DNA of 64,000 nt from Cyathus striatus. Its lineage: Eukaryota > Basidiomycota > Agaricomycetes > Agaricales > Nidulariaceae. Of this stretch, positions 1 to 12,088 are shown piece by piece (position 1 is the first letter of the stretch; each line of letters begins with the position of its first letter). A model generated the notes under the pieces. It searched no databases. It saw only the letters and a list, made by a program, of their open reading frames with translations, and had not been told where the DNA came from. A program made the position numbers and the translations under genes. The stretch is from NCBI GenBank assembly GCA_025738555.1, contig JAOVFP010000005.1:4154001-4218000 (forward strand). Direction: 5' to 3'.

Positions 1-213
1 TCTTCTCACTCTCCTTCCCTCCTCACTTCATTCTTTCATCTAACAGATAATATACAAAGCTAGCCAGATGCCTCTCTAAAATGAACAACCTATACTCCTG
101 TTGTAACACCAGCCTCACAAGCATAGTCTAGCTCTCAACTGGAACACAGGTACTGAACATTCCAATCCACTATCAGTTAGTGAGACCCCCCCCTTTTCTT
201 TACCATACAAAAC
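1..213. other. Unassigned repeat-rich flank
   Basis: No gene is visible. The stretch is CpG-poor and T/C-rich like the transposon debris to its right, and the only open frames are short and unconvincing. It ends at the left terminus of the hAT-like element at 214. Confidence 0.4.
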
Positions 214-559
214 TAGGGATGTGCATGGGTTGAGTATACCTGTATGGGTCACAGGTAAGGGTGTCAGCAGGTATGGGTGTGGGTCAGCTTCATTGAACCT
301 GTGACCCATGCAAACCCATGAATTATTCAAAGCTCAAAAATATGTAACATACTTAATTATAACTCAATGTAGTGTAATAGTAATATAAATGTATTCAATC
401 TATTTAGTTTGAACTGTTGTGATGCTATTTCAGTTATGAATTTTGTTGAGCTCATGGGGTTCAGCATCATATTGATTAATCAGTACATGTAGTTAAGCCA
501 GTATTGTTTTTATGATGCTGAAATTGTCAGAAAGAAGTCAGCATCATTATAATGATATC

Positions 560-1760
560 AGTTCTAGACTCATAGTGAAGATGTGTGCTTTGCACTACTT
601 CATTCTAAGGCTCTGTGTGTCGTGATTAAGCCCTGTGCTTCAGTCTTATCCTCTGTGTGCTGTATTGAAGATATGTGCTTCATTCTTTGTTCTAAGGCTC
701 TATGTATTGTTCTCAAGCTCTGTGTGTCATTCTAAAGCTCTGTGCTTCATTTCAATTTTTTTCTTCTTATATAGGCTGTGTGCATTGAGGCTGAATCCAT
801 GTGCTTTGTTATAAGACTCTGTAATTTGTTCTCAAGCTCTGTATATTGGTGTAAGCCTATGTTCTTCATACTTAGTCTCTGTGCATCATACTGAAGCTAT
901 GTTCTTCATTTTAAGGCTCCTTTCTTAATGCTTAGGCTTTGTGTGTTATACTGAAGCTATGTGCTTTATTATACTTCATTCTGAGGTTCTATTCTTCATA
1001 GTTCTGAAGCCCTCTGTCTTATTCTGGTTTGTTCTGCTTTGATTAGAAACACTTTGCTTTGTTTTGGTTTGGTTCTCTCTGAAAAGTTCTATGTTTCAAT
1101 CCAGATTGTTCTGCTTCTTTATGAGCTCTCTGTGTTTTTCAGGATTGTTCTACTTTGTTATGAACCACCTGTATCACTCCCTGCTTCATTGTAAAGCCCC
1201 CTGCCTTGTTCTGAAGCTCCCTACTTCACTGTGAAGCCTTATTCTTTATTTTGAATTTTCCTGCTTCGTTTTAAAGCCACCTGCTTCATTCTCAAGGTTC
1301 CTGCTTCACTGTGAAGCCCCCTGCCTCATTATGAATTTTCCTGTCTTGTTGTAAAGCTTCCTGCATTGTTCTGAGCCCCCTACTTCATTGTAAAGCTCCC
1401 TGCTTCATTCTGTGCATCTCTAAAGCCCTCTGTCTCCTTCTGCTTTGTTCTTCAGCTCTGTGGTTTGTTCCACTTTGACCTGCTTTGATCTTAAAGCATC
1501 TACTTCATCCTGTTTCATTATTATTATTATTCTAAAACCATCTTTTCTAGTTTGAAACACTCTCTTTCATTTCAATGCTATCTGCCTTGCTATTAAATTC
1601 TCTGTTTCTAATATTCAATATACTCTATTCTCAAGCTCTATAACTTTATAACTGTTAGTCTGGATCATTGTTACACTCTCTGAGTTATTTGTACAGCCTG
1701 TAGATCATTTGTGCACTCTCTGAATCATTTATACACACTCTAAATCATATATAAACACTC
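560..1760. repeat. Degenerate ~20-bp minisatellite (CTGCTTCATTCTAAAGC-like)
   Basis: About 1.2 kb consists of dozens of degenerate units of roughly 20-25 bases built on TTCTAAAGCTCTGTGCTTCA, with gradual drift along the array (CTCTGTG-type units first, CCCCCTGC-type units later, then CTCTNAATCATT units near 1690-1770). It forms the interior of the hAT-like element 214-2485. No coding frame is supported. Confidence 0.75.
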
Positions 1761-1943
1761 TCAATCATTGGTATGCTCTCTAAATTGCCATACACTCATA
1801 ATCTAGACAATAACAGCAATATATATATAAAACCCACAGGTAACCTGCAACCCATGGCACCCTTGGCAAACCCATACCTGTGGGAAAGGGTACAGGTTCA
1901 TGCAGATATGGGTGCAGGTCAACATCCAAACACCCATGAGTTA

Positions 1944-2462
1944 CCCTCAGTAAAAATGGTAAGTCAGTGACATGTAGCCAAAATACACTAGTTTAGTTAT
2001 CTGAGGGCCAAAGTTTGGTCAAAATTGAGCAAGTGGTGACTAAAGTGCCAAAAATTTGATGTTAGTCTGACTATTGAATGACTGCAGTTAATTTTAAAAT
2101 AATTCTATGTTTTCATCTTTATATCACAAATATCTCTTTGCATACTTACCCAACTATTCTGTAATTTTGGATTCTGAATGTCACACCACTGCCCAATAGG
2201 TGTCCTGAATTATACTAAAATTACACAACAAATGAGTTTAGAATTCCATTTTCAGTTCCAAAAGTTGCTGTCTATTTCAGGAATGCTCAGGGATTAATGT
2301 TAATTAACTGCAGTCATTGATCTTGCATTCATTAGTCAGATCAACATCAAATTTTTGGCACTTTAGTCACCACTTGCTCAATTTTGACCAAACTTTGACC
2401 CTCAGATGACTAAACTAGTGTATTTCAGCTACATGTCACTGACTTACCATTTTTACTGAGGG
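1944..2462. mobile_element. PIF/Harbinger-type MITE with TTA target duplication
   Basis: A 519-bp element has long imperfect inverted repeats of about 155 bases. Both ends read inward CCCTCAGTAAAAATGGTAAG, and the arms continue through the CAAATTTTTGGCACTTTAGT region to a CTGCAGT motif. It is flanked by TTA at 1941-1943 and 2463-2465. Removing it joins a GAG-TTA-CCCATGCC sequence that looks like the right terminus of the surrounding hAT-like element, which supports a real insertion. Long inverted repeats, a 3-bp TTA duplication and lack of coding capacity fit the Tourist/Harbinger class; the class assignment is an inference. Confidence 0.7.
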
Positions 2463-2485
2463 TTACCCATGCCATTCTCTATTGT

Positions 2486-4114
2486 AACAAAACTAACCCC
2501 CCACAAAGAAAAGCAACAATACCCAAATACAGCATCTTGTTCCTCCACTCCCTATAAATACCAGCCCCTAGCACAGGATATCATGCTTGTCCTCCTACAA
2601 TCTTCCCCTTCCCAGGTTTCATGAAGCCTTCTGTGCCTAAAGTCAAAAAATATTGTGGCAAAATCAATACAGTTTCCACAGAGCAAAGTGGGAATGTTCA
2701 TGAAGTTATCAAGGTGTATAACTGTAGATATCCATAATGGTCTCTGCTGGCTCTTCAACAGCATGAATCTCAACTTATCAACCTGCACCAATCCTTGCCT
2801 CATCTGTTGATGAAATGGCACATTGAATATTCATCAGACTTCAGACAGAGATCACTAAATTGAACAGAGATAGAGACCTACCAAGCACAGCAAATGTACA
2901 TTGTTCATTTGACATTAAGTGGCAGCTCAAATGAGATGCAAAGGGCTGGAGGTTAGTGTGGCAGATGGATAGGAGGGGTGGGGTGATAAGGAAGATATCA
3001 GGACCTAGGCAAATGTCAGTTTTACAGATCCACTAGCAAGAACCACATTTAATCAGGGACAACCTCTTATCCCACACAAACATCATTTCAAGTCATTAAG
3101 AACCTTCCAAAGTGCATCAACCACATCTTCTCTCAAAGACAAAACCACTGAAGATAAACCTACCACAAGCACCTCTGGGAACAAGAAAGGTCAAAAAGCT
3201 GGGAAGGACACTGAAATCAATGAAGTGTATGTTTGTTTCCTTTTCATATCATTCCAATCTCACACATCACATAGTAAAAATTGATAACTAGTACAATTCC
3301 ACTTTTTTAATTTCTTATCCTACTTATCTACTTCCACCCCCCCAAAAAACCCTTTCCTTAATGTCTCCAAAAAATCTACAACTAACATATTGTTTCTACT
3401 TCTTGTCTAATTCTAACCTTATAAATCAAAATGGACCCTTGTATTATTTAGTCTTGTAAAATATATATGACAGCTTCTTCATCACATCTACACACTTAAC
3501 ACAGTTTCCATTAGTCCAAATATCTTGTCAGTAATTCCTATGAACTTGAGTCTGTCAAACAAAGACTCAATCCTCTAAAGATATATGAATCACCTGCTGT
3601 CAGTCTTCCTAATGTTGAAGTGAACAGACTTTGCAGACCCTTTGGATTATAACACATACAAATATCCTATGTAGATAGCTCATTGTATCATACATTGTGC
3701 TCTTTGTCTTTAATCCATTACATTATTACCCTCGCACTGGCCCAAGTCAAGGCTTCCTCTTCCCCATGCCCACACCAGGCATGGCTCACTCATTGTTACC
3801 TCTGGCCAATACCTGTGTATGCCTCACTAGGCACTATCACCACCACTGCATGTCTGGTTAGACTGTAGTTCACATTCCCCCCTTCACAGGCCATAGGTGC
3901 CTCATTCCTTTTCCTCACAATGGCAATGACCTGTTCAACACCTAAACCTTTACCAGTCCTTGAAAAAACCAAGTACTGCTCACAAGACCAGTGAAAGCCC
4001 ACTAAAGTATGCCACTGTACACATGTTTCATTACACAGCAACAGGCGAAGGTAGTGGGCCCTGCCACTTGCCAGCCTTATTATCTTATTGTATTGACAAC
4101 TGTATGCTGTGCAG
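2486..4114. other. Unassigned CpG-poor repeat-like stretch
   Basis: No intact gene is seen. Short fragments look protein-like on the plus strand (about 2690-2830, and 3110-3230 ending in a Lys/Thr/Ser-rich stretch followed by a GTATG donor-like site), but each is interrupted. I read it as old transposon debris. Confidence 0.35.
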
Positions 4115-4187
4115 TAAGATACACCTCATCCATACTCGACCACCCCACATGAGGTGACAATAAGTGACTGATGTGTGATGATCTGTG

Positions 4188-4550
4188 ACAGGCTTCTTAT
4201 GACTAGTTAGATAATTATAATCTCTACCTGTTAGATATTCTGGGTTGCACAGCTTCTTTGACAGCTGTCACTTGTCACCTGTCATACTTGACAATTCTGT
4301 GATTGACAGATTGACAGCTGTCTGTTACCTTAGTTACATGGACCTTGGTTGGGACTTTGGTAGACACACTCAGTATATAAACACTCTGTAACTTGGTAGT
4401 TGTTAACAAGTTTCCTCCCCATCTTGTGTCTGTGTCAGTGTTTGTGTCTGAGTTCTTGCACCTTTACCACCCTCTCTTTGCTTATTATCACACCCTATTC
4501 TCTCATTCACCTCTCTCTATTCTTGTTACTTCTGACACTACCATAATACA
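4188..4550 (+). mobile_element. LTR-like remnant with TATA box
   Basis: The segment begins TGTGACAGG and ends ATAATACA, i.e. TGT...ACA. It contains CAGTATATAAACAC with a following TAACTTGGTAGTTGTTAACAAG at about 4362-4412. The same block, from AGACACACTCAGTATATAAA to GTTGTTAACAAG, recurs at 33816-33871 inside the Gypsy gag region. This suggests a solo LTR, or an LTR plus a little gag, of another retroelement family. Boundaries are tentative and no target duplication was identified. Confidence 0.4.
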
Positions 4551-4791
4551 ATGGATCAATGAAGTACCTGCCACCTAAGCAGCCATGTGAACAAATGCCC
4601 CCCCAACCTCAACTTCCATCATCTCTCATAATGAAAATCCTATCATCCCATCATAGTGGGTTACCTTGTGATCAACCAGGTCTTTCTTCCACTCTGGTGG
4701 TAGAACCCTGTGTCCCTTGTACTTTTTCCCTGCCCATGCCACCTGTTTCCCATCAAGACCCACTAAATATGCATTTATGAATCTGTTGGCT

Positions 4792-7461
4792 CTATTTGAA
4801 AACCTCCAAGAGCTCTGTCAATAATCTTTCATGTTCCCAGTGAGTAAAATACCTTCTCATTGTATGTAGTGGCACTGATTCCAGCACTTTTTCTACATTT
4901 TCTCTGAGATCTTCAAATTTTGATGAAGCTGAGTATTGTCTATATATCCATTTCACATAGCCCCAGCACTGTTCGATGAAATTCAATTCACAGTGGAACT
5001 TGGGAAGAAAAAGTACAAGAAACCCTCGTGCTTTGCACTCTTCTTCCAAGCAAGACTTCATATTAATGAAGTCAGGTTCATTATACAGCATATGACAACA
5101 GCAATAGTCTGAGCAGCCAGCAGTTATACAACCATTCTTGAAGTCATTGCATTGAGCCCTTCTTCCATTTCGTCCCACACATCCAGTATATCTGCACTCC
5201 TCAAGTATAACTGCCATGCCTTTGAATAGACTGGCTTGGGGATGCTCTTCAGGAAAGTACAGTGACTGTGCCATTCCATCTGGTAAGACACCATCCCTCA
5301 TGTGTACCCATTTTTTAACTTTCATTCCATCAGGTTTATAATGTGGTTTACCATTTACATCAACATCAGTAACCTCCATGCCCCAATTACCCTTGTTAGG
5401 GATATTTTTGGGCATTTTAGATGCTGACAATGCATCTGGTGCATGCTTTTGGTGAGTTGTTGCATTGTCATATACAAGTGTCAAGAACATGTATTTGATC
5501 TGGATACTCCAAATCCATCAGATCCATCATTGTATTAGCCTGTGCAACAATTGCATCTTTATCAAAATACCCATCTTGTGCTTTGCCAGCTTTGAAGTAA
5601 ACTCATGCACTCCTTTTCCATCATGTGAATGTGACCATCCATAGTCCACCAAAACAAAATCTGCAGCCATCAATGAGATTCCCTCTCCTTTCAGTTGTGG
5701 AGTGGCCTTCTCTGACTGCGACACCCATCTAATCTTCCTTCGATCATGTGCATAGAAAGTTGATTCATCATGATACCACAGGACATACTGCTTTTCAAAA
5801 GGACAAGGTCCATCATCAGCATCAGTAGGCCATTCCATGGGGATAGGTTCATTGTTATCGGTTCATTTTTGTGTGAACTTTACTAACTTTGCCCAGATAG
5901 GTAGAAAAACTTCTTGTCTATATTTAATGACATTAGGATGCTCATGTCTGTCAATAAATTGTCCCCCCTTGACTTGAGTCCAATGGTAACCCATCAGAAT
6001 TATCCATTGTTGTGCTGTTGAAAGTGACACTGTTTTCTTTAGTTTAAGACAATCTTGGACTTTTGGCTTGTCCAAGTAATCAACAATGTCTTGAGCACAA
6101 ACATGCTGCCCAATACTTTGTAGGTGAAGCTTTAGCTCTTGGGCAAGGTCTTCATGTTCTAACATTGACTTGTTCCATGTGCTATATTTATTTTCAGGAA
6201 GCTTGGTGCAATTACTTATAAAATCCCATACCCATTGATGCAATATTTTTGCATAGTATTCTCCACATCCAGTAGAGGCTGCTGCACACAGTGATGCATT
6301 ACACCATATAAGAGGTTCTCCTTTGTTGCTTGTGTACATGTGCAAGAATGTCTGCATGTTTAACAGTCTTGTTTTTGTCAGTGTATTGAAGCCTGAGTCA
6401 CAATAACTGTATCCAGTTTTCCACTTTGGTTTTATGATGGCATTCAGGCACTCCAATGCCACTAGTGCTTCAAAACATGTAGGAGGTATGTGTCAGCTTG
6501 CATTACACCCAGTATTGTTATCTTTATCATTATCATTGCAGTCCTCTATATCCAATTCAGTGCTTTCATCAACTATGGCACCATTGTCAACTTCATTGTA
6601 GTGTGTCACTTCTGTAATGTCTGTTAATTCCTGATGTTGCTTTTGAGCAGAGTTGAATACAAATTGTGCATGGTCATGTTCTCTAGCAGACAAGGCAGCA
6701 TTGTAGATTGCATGCTGTGTGATCCATTCCTTCTCAACAGCATATTCTCAATGCATCAAGATCAATGTTAGCTCTGCAAGCTTCTTTGCCTTCTCTGCAG
6801 TATCAACAGCCTCAACTGCATTCACTGCAGCCTCACATGCCCTTTCAGATAACAAGTAAAACTGCTCCATAGCTTCCTTGAGCTGTGCTGCCACTTTGAC
6901 TTGACATGTTGTTGCTTGAGTTTCAATGGCTTCTACAACAGTTGTAGCTGAAGGACATGTATCGGTATTGGCTGAAAATTCAGGTGAAAACTCAGGGGTT
7001 CCAGAACTCAATACAAATGGTAGCAGTGTGCCCTCACAAACTTGAGGTGATGGACCCCTTGAAGCTTCAACAGGAATTGGAACTGCAGTAGGTGTATCAT
7101 CATCTGGCTCAACTTCACATTCATCCACATCACTATTAACATAATGCAATGCAAGATAAGGTCATAACCACTTACAAACTCAAGGCAACAGACTCCTTGA
7201 TGGCTGAATGTTTGTAATAAATTTGGAGACACTTGTTAGAATTTGTGATATAGGACTGTCTACTCATCTTCTCTTTTGCACATCACTTTTGCTCTAGAGA
7301 AAACACTTGGCATTAGCTATTCCATGCACTTGAATGCAGTGTCATACATTCTCATTTTCCTCATTATCACTGTCAGACTCTGCGAGTTCATCATGTTGGT
7401 GTTTCCTTCCTCCCCATAAGTTGTCTCAAAGGTGTTTCTTCTTGTTAGATAGTGGTGGCAT
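4792..7461 (-). pseudogene. DDE transposase relic (copy 1)
   Basis: This is a degraded transposase of the Tc1/mariner-IS630 DDE group that would cut and paste the surrounding element. Starting near 7461 (MPPLSNKKKHL), it has an acidic/Ala-rich N-terminus, a helix-turn-helix-like region (5863-6462), and the three catalytic blocks: HDEST at about 5765, VYDNATTHQK near 5460 and HCELNFIEQCWG near 4975. Breaks are visible: in-frame TGA at 5863-5865 and 6748-6750, further stops before 7300, and a frameshift pair around 5490-5560, where the sensible reading (YFDKDAIVAQANTMMDL) lies in another frame. Some interruptions could be introns, but the in-frame stops argue for a dead copy. A relative lies at 30886-32858. 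Confidence 0.85.
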
Positions 7462-7950
7462 TGTGTCAGTACACAGTTATTACACTCCATTCTATTGCAA
7501 GTGCCACATCCATTGCCACATCCAAATTTTTAGTGCAACCCTTACACTAGTGGTGCTTTGGGCACTAGTCAATTATCTTATCTAACCTGTAAATATGTGT
7601 GACACCACTATTATTTTTGGGTCTAGAATCACAATTCCCATTGTTTTGAGTTCATAATTTACCTATTTGTTGACACTACCATTATAAACAATTGGTAGTG
7701 ATGTGTCTATGATATGTTGAGTCTGTGATGCTTAGATTTTAAAATACAGTTCCATGCATACCCTGAGATGTACTTTCCATAATCAGACTCATGCAGTATT
7801 CTTGGGTCTAGTTGCCCAAATCTCCCTTACATTATCTACTGATTACAGTTCTAGGTATATAATCTGATAAGTATATGAGGAGTAGACCCCAAAACACACT
7901 TTGTAACGCTCTGATCACGTGGGGTGGTCGAGTATGGATGAGGTATATCT

Positions 7951-8386
7951 TAGTTACATCTAAAGGTGCCACCAAACAAGCAAATATTTGCAGCAGTTTA
8001 CTATGACCCTTACACTGTATTTAGAATACTTTTACAATGTCCAGCAACGTATACTTTCTAACGTAGAAACTGAAAAAAAAGTACACTTCAGCTCACGTTC
8101 GAACAGGTTTGAACCCGTTCACAGATTTCCAATATTAGGAGAACCGAAAACCGAACGACGGGTTCGGTTCTACTGAAATGTCTGAATGTCGAACTGAACT
8201 TGCGTCCAGTTCAGCTAAGGTTCGAGTTCGAACCAAAGTTCAGAACCGAACATCGACATCACTAGTCAAACTTATTGTTTACATAAATGTAGCCGGCTCT
8301 AGTGGTATTATTTAATACATAACACATACAGTACAATGAATGCATGAGCAATATTACACAAATATATATAAAAGACTATGTGGTAG
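7951..8386. mobile_element. hAT terminal fragment with GTTCAG-rich subterminal repeats
   Basis: From about 8060 to 8264 the sequence is full of GAACC/GGTTC and GTTCAGTTC motifs and ends CATCACTA. Read on the minus strand it starts TAGTGATGTCGATGTTCGG, closely resembling the ends at 22915 (TAGTGGTGTTAGGG) and 47772 (TAGTGATGTGAAAG). I take it as one end of a hAT-type element or a short derivative, lying just beyond the 3' end of the kinesin-5 gene. Its other terminus was not found. 7953-8060 shows nothing clear. Confidence 0.5.
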
Positions 8387-11300
8387 CTAACGGTTTCGAC
8401 GAGAACTCCTAACTGGTAGGGCATTCCTTCTTCTCGAATCCACCAGCGTACCTATCGTAGGAATATCAAGTTTAGCCTCGCTTTTCATATCAGAATCTTG
8501 TTGTGGTTCGGGGCATATTGGTATAGGCTCAGAAAGAGGAGGGGGTGATATTTTGATCTCTTGTCTCTCGACAGGAGCACACTCGTCTTCGCTTATTGAT
8601 TGCGAGGTTTGAGATAGTTCCGACGTATCGTGGGCTTCCCGGGTATTAAGCACGTCTTCTCGACTTCCAGTTAGTTTCCAGCTATCAATATATTTCCACT
8701 CCCGTTTACGCGGAGTTGAGCCGGTTGGAAGGTCCATGATCATACCGTCTGTTGAGAGTACATGTGCAGCACGTTGAACGGAATCTAAGTGTTTCGATGC
8801 AGTTTTGGAATACACTTCTACTGTACCAGACATATCCTCTGTCTGTATCAGGTTTAGCTCTTACAATTAAATTGACGCTGAGAGGCATATTGAACTCACC
8901 ACGAGCGAAATATGTTTTGCATGCGAGTCGATATTTTTAGAGGTAGTGTCAAGATCACTTTCCGTGGAGAAACAGTTTTCCTCAATGCTCTTCCATACAG
9001 ACGACGTTGATTCAATCCGTGCTCTTTTGGCACGATGGGATACAGTAAACGCTGGAGGATCGCAATTGCTTTATAAAATGCGCTAGCAGTGAAAATTGGA
9101 CGACAAACCATCACTAGAGAAATTCTGTAATTCATCGACTTGGTTTTGAACCCAAGCAGAGTGAGCGTTCATTGCCGTCGAAAGCGTGCTATCCACTTCA
9201 TCAAGTTCGTTCGAAAACGTCGTACGTGCTTTATGAAGAGACTAAAAATCTTTAGCAACAAATTATAATGGACGATGTTAGCATACCTTGATGGCTCCTT
9301 CTCGAGTACGCTTTCCTTCTCCGCTACGTTGATGAAGTAAAGAATACGCAGAATTTCCTTCAATCTCTATCGTGCTCAGCTTCTCTGAATGACTGGCAGA
9401 AAATGCATGAAGCATCGTTTCAGCTTCCTTATTTTTCAATTGAACAGCATCGATCGCCGCCTCAAGTCCTGCGTCTCTTCGTTGAACGAAATCTCCAAGT
9501 AGAGTCGATATTTGCTCCACCAGTTGTTCCTTAGCTTTATCCGTCTTGGTTTTCTCTTTCACAAGCATTTGTAACAGCATTTCGTTCTGGGCACGGAGAT
9601 GATGGATTTCTCGTGTTAGGGCATCATCAGCCTCGAGTTTTGCGTCGTGCAATGACCTGCGTTCCATCTCCATATAATCTCGGATTTCCTTGACGATGTT
9701 ATCGAGAAGAACAGATAGCTGGGTGAAGGCCTGCTCTAGACACGCGATCTCTTGATCGTTGGCAGCCTTAATTTGACTAGATATACGTGCGCATGATTTC
9801 TTGTTTACACCAGCCCATGATGTAAATTCCGTCTTAAAAGATAGTAAGCCATCTTTAACAAGACTGTGAATTACTGCAAGAGCCTCCCCCTCAGCATCAT
9901 CTTGCATTTGAATAGATGCCGCAGTATCTTTCAAGCTTTCCAGTTGGCAACGGACTCGTTCTTGTTGAACAGCAACCTTCTGTAATTCTGTATCGGCGAA
10001 CTGTGAGGTTTTAGATGTAAGGAGCGAAAGACTTTGCATAACATGCAATCGAAATTCGGTGAGCTCGTCCGATAATGCTTGCACGGACTGCGAGATAACC
10101 TTTTGGTTATTTGATACTGTGATAGCATTGGAGTCAAGCACTCTTGACTTGCGATCTGAAATAAATTTCGTATTAATGACGAGGAAAAACAAGTCAAAAC
10201 GCTACATACCAAGCTTCTCAAACAATCCTGTAACATGCTGCAGAGATTCTTTTGCGACGTCTTTTAACCCAGAGGCGACGCTATCCAGAACCACTTCCGT
10301 CTCTTGATGGGCCTTTCTGACAACAACTTCTTCTTCTAGTACCTTTTGGGTGTCCTTTAACTCCACTTCTTTCTCAGCCAGCACATTTTTAGTTTCCTTT
10401 AATTTCTCTTGTGTTTGTTTTAGCTCCCCATCGGTCTTCATGAACAGCGCAATACTCTGCTCAAACTCTTCCCTCACTGATCGCAGCTGGCTTTCAACAA
10501 TCTCTACCTGCTTTTTCGTTTCTTCAAGTTCAGATTGTCTTAGCTCCTTTTCAACAGTAATCTGATTCCACGTCTCTTCTGAAAAGACGATCCCATTCTT
10601 TTCGCGCGTAGCAAGAAGGTCCGCTTTTAAGCGTTCTATTTCTGCGACATATTCTTTCAGGAGGGAATTGCGCGTCATTCGTTGGTTCAGTTCGGGCTTG
10701 TTGCGGATTGACTTGGCACGTAGGGCATAGTCTAGAGTCGATAAGGTTTCTTCGAGGTTGGAACGAGCTGGCGAGATGGTCGCGATGATACATGTCTTCG
10801 TTCTACCTCCTAAAGAATCTTGAAGCAACCGTGTAAGTTTGGATTCTCTTCAAAAATGTGAGAGGTTTAAGTAGAAGTATAAAATATTATGCACACCTGT
10901 AAGGAACGTGCTGAGCTTTATCCACGAGAGCATTGATGACTCTGCCAAGAGTCAAGAGACTTTGGTTGATCATGCCAGCTTCACGAGCTCGTTTATTTTC
11001 CGCCCCGGATCTCCCGATGTTTTCTGAGCCTGCCAGATCAACAAGGTTGAGCTTTCCTATTTTAAGTAGATCTTCCCCCGCCGCCGAAGACTCCTTGATA
11101 TGTACTGTTATCGAAAATACGGAATGCGAACGACTTGAATGATCATTGAACTTGGTGGCTGCAATTTGACGTCGGAGGCTTCCTTTTGTTAGAAGTGCTA
11201 AAGCATCTTTCGAGTCCTTGACTGATATTTCCTCCAGCCCTTGAATAAGTACACCTCTTTTATTCGCGTCATCGAAGATCTTAAGACCGCTATCAGGATT

Positions 11301-12088
11301 TTTGTCCTTAGATGCTAGTCCCATAGGTTGGGATGAGCCACTAGGTGGAGGTAGTTCTTCTGCCAAGAGATCACGGAGTTCTTCGTTATAAAGTTCTATA
11401 AAAGAAATTTTAATGCTGTAATCGGCATTGGAGGACTCCATGTGATGAAAAAGTCGAAATAATACGCGGGGAATCATGCCAGCGCTGTTGGAGGGATTTC
11501 CCATAGGAGTTACAGTAAGGTCTCCCTGCATGGTGTGGCTGAAACGACGCACACTTAAGACACCTTTCAGCAACATATACAAAAGCGGTAGACGTACGTT
11601 TTTCCCGTCCCAGTTTGTCCATAAGCAAACAAAGTGCAATTATAACCCATCACGACCTCTTGAAGCATAGGGTGTACAACTTCATTATATACTAATGCTT
11701 GATCCGCCTCAGGACCAAAGACGAGATCGAAAGGATATGTTCTTATAGGGGGCAGTGTGACAATACCTAAGCTTGAAATAGGTGCCGAAGTTTCTATGGA
11801 AACTTCTTTGCTTTTGGCACCATTTGAGCTGACTATTATCGGGGAATTGTCTTGCACTTCTCGTTCTGAACGACGACGACATCGTATAACCACTTGGATG
11901 TTTGTTTCTGGATCATCTGAAGGCTTGCGCCTATGACTCGTTGAGGCAACATGGGTATCTTCCGTAGATTTCGATGAGGATGCAGACCTGGACATAGCGG
12001 AACGAGACCTTGGAATCTGAGGAGGAGGCATAGGGTTCGCATTCGAGTAGATCCTTGCTCGTGAAGACGCAGGGCGACGTATAGCCAT
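8387..12088 (-). CDS. Kinesin-5 (BimC/Eg5 family) mitotic motor
   Basis: A plus-end-directed homotetrameric kinesin that slides antiparallel spindle microtubules apart. The seven-exon model (12088-11598, 11538-10897, 10847-10210, 10155-9287, 9241-9109, 9051-8900, 8842-8387) closes in frame at 1126 aa. The motor domain shows the P-loop GQTGTGKT, split by intron 1 and continuing as HTMQGD, which is typical of kinesin-5; switch I is NDHSSRSH and switch II VDLAGSE. A Ser/Arg/Pro-rich extension precedes the motor, and a long coiled coil follows the neck. The last exon contains a BimC box ([10 protein letters not shown]) with a TP-x-K site that CDK1 phosphorylates in this family. It diverges from ELF1 across a 333-base shared promoter, and a kinesin-1 gene lies 1.3 kb away. 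Family assignment is firm; exact exon ends were inferred by eye. Confidence 0.95.

Larger units (their letters stand above)
214..2485. mobile_element. Non-autonomous hAT-like element with GGGTA-rich ends
   Basis: The left end begins TAGGGATGTGCATGGGT and is followed by alternating GGGT/ACCC motifs. The right end, read on the other strand from about 2481, begins TAGAGAATGGCATGGGT, and again has ACCCAT/GGGTA motifs (1838-1960). This matches the architecture of the element at 46242-47291 and the end at 44763. The flanks carry a near-identical octamer, TACAAAAC at 206-213 and AACAAAAC at 2486-2493, offset by a few bases, so the exact right boundary is uncertain. No transposase is encoded. The interior is a degenerate minisatellite, and a Harbinger-type MITE is inserted at 1944-2462. 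Its hAT nature is inferred from its relatives. Confidence 0.5.
4117..7950 (-). mobile_element. Tc1/IS630-like DDE transposon, 36-bp TIRs
   Basis: Inverted repeats lie at 4117-4152 and 7915-7950; they begin AGATAYACCTCATCCATACT and agree at 34 of 36 positions. Both are flanked by TA (4115-4116 and 7951-7952), the target duplication expected for Tc1/mariner/IS630 elements. The minus strand carries a broken DDE transposase (4792-7461). An LTR-like remnant sits between the transposase end and the left repeat. The 3.8-kb element looks immobile because of its stops and frameshifts. Confidence 0.75.

Noticed and set aside
2552..2821. Minus-strand open frame of 89 codons
   Set aside because: Lies in CpG-poor repeat debris with no recognisable domain.
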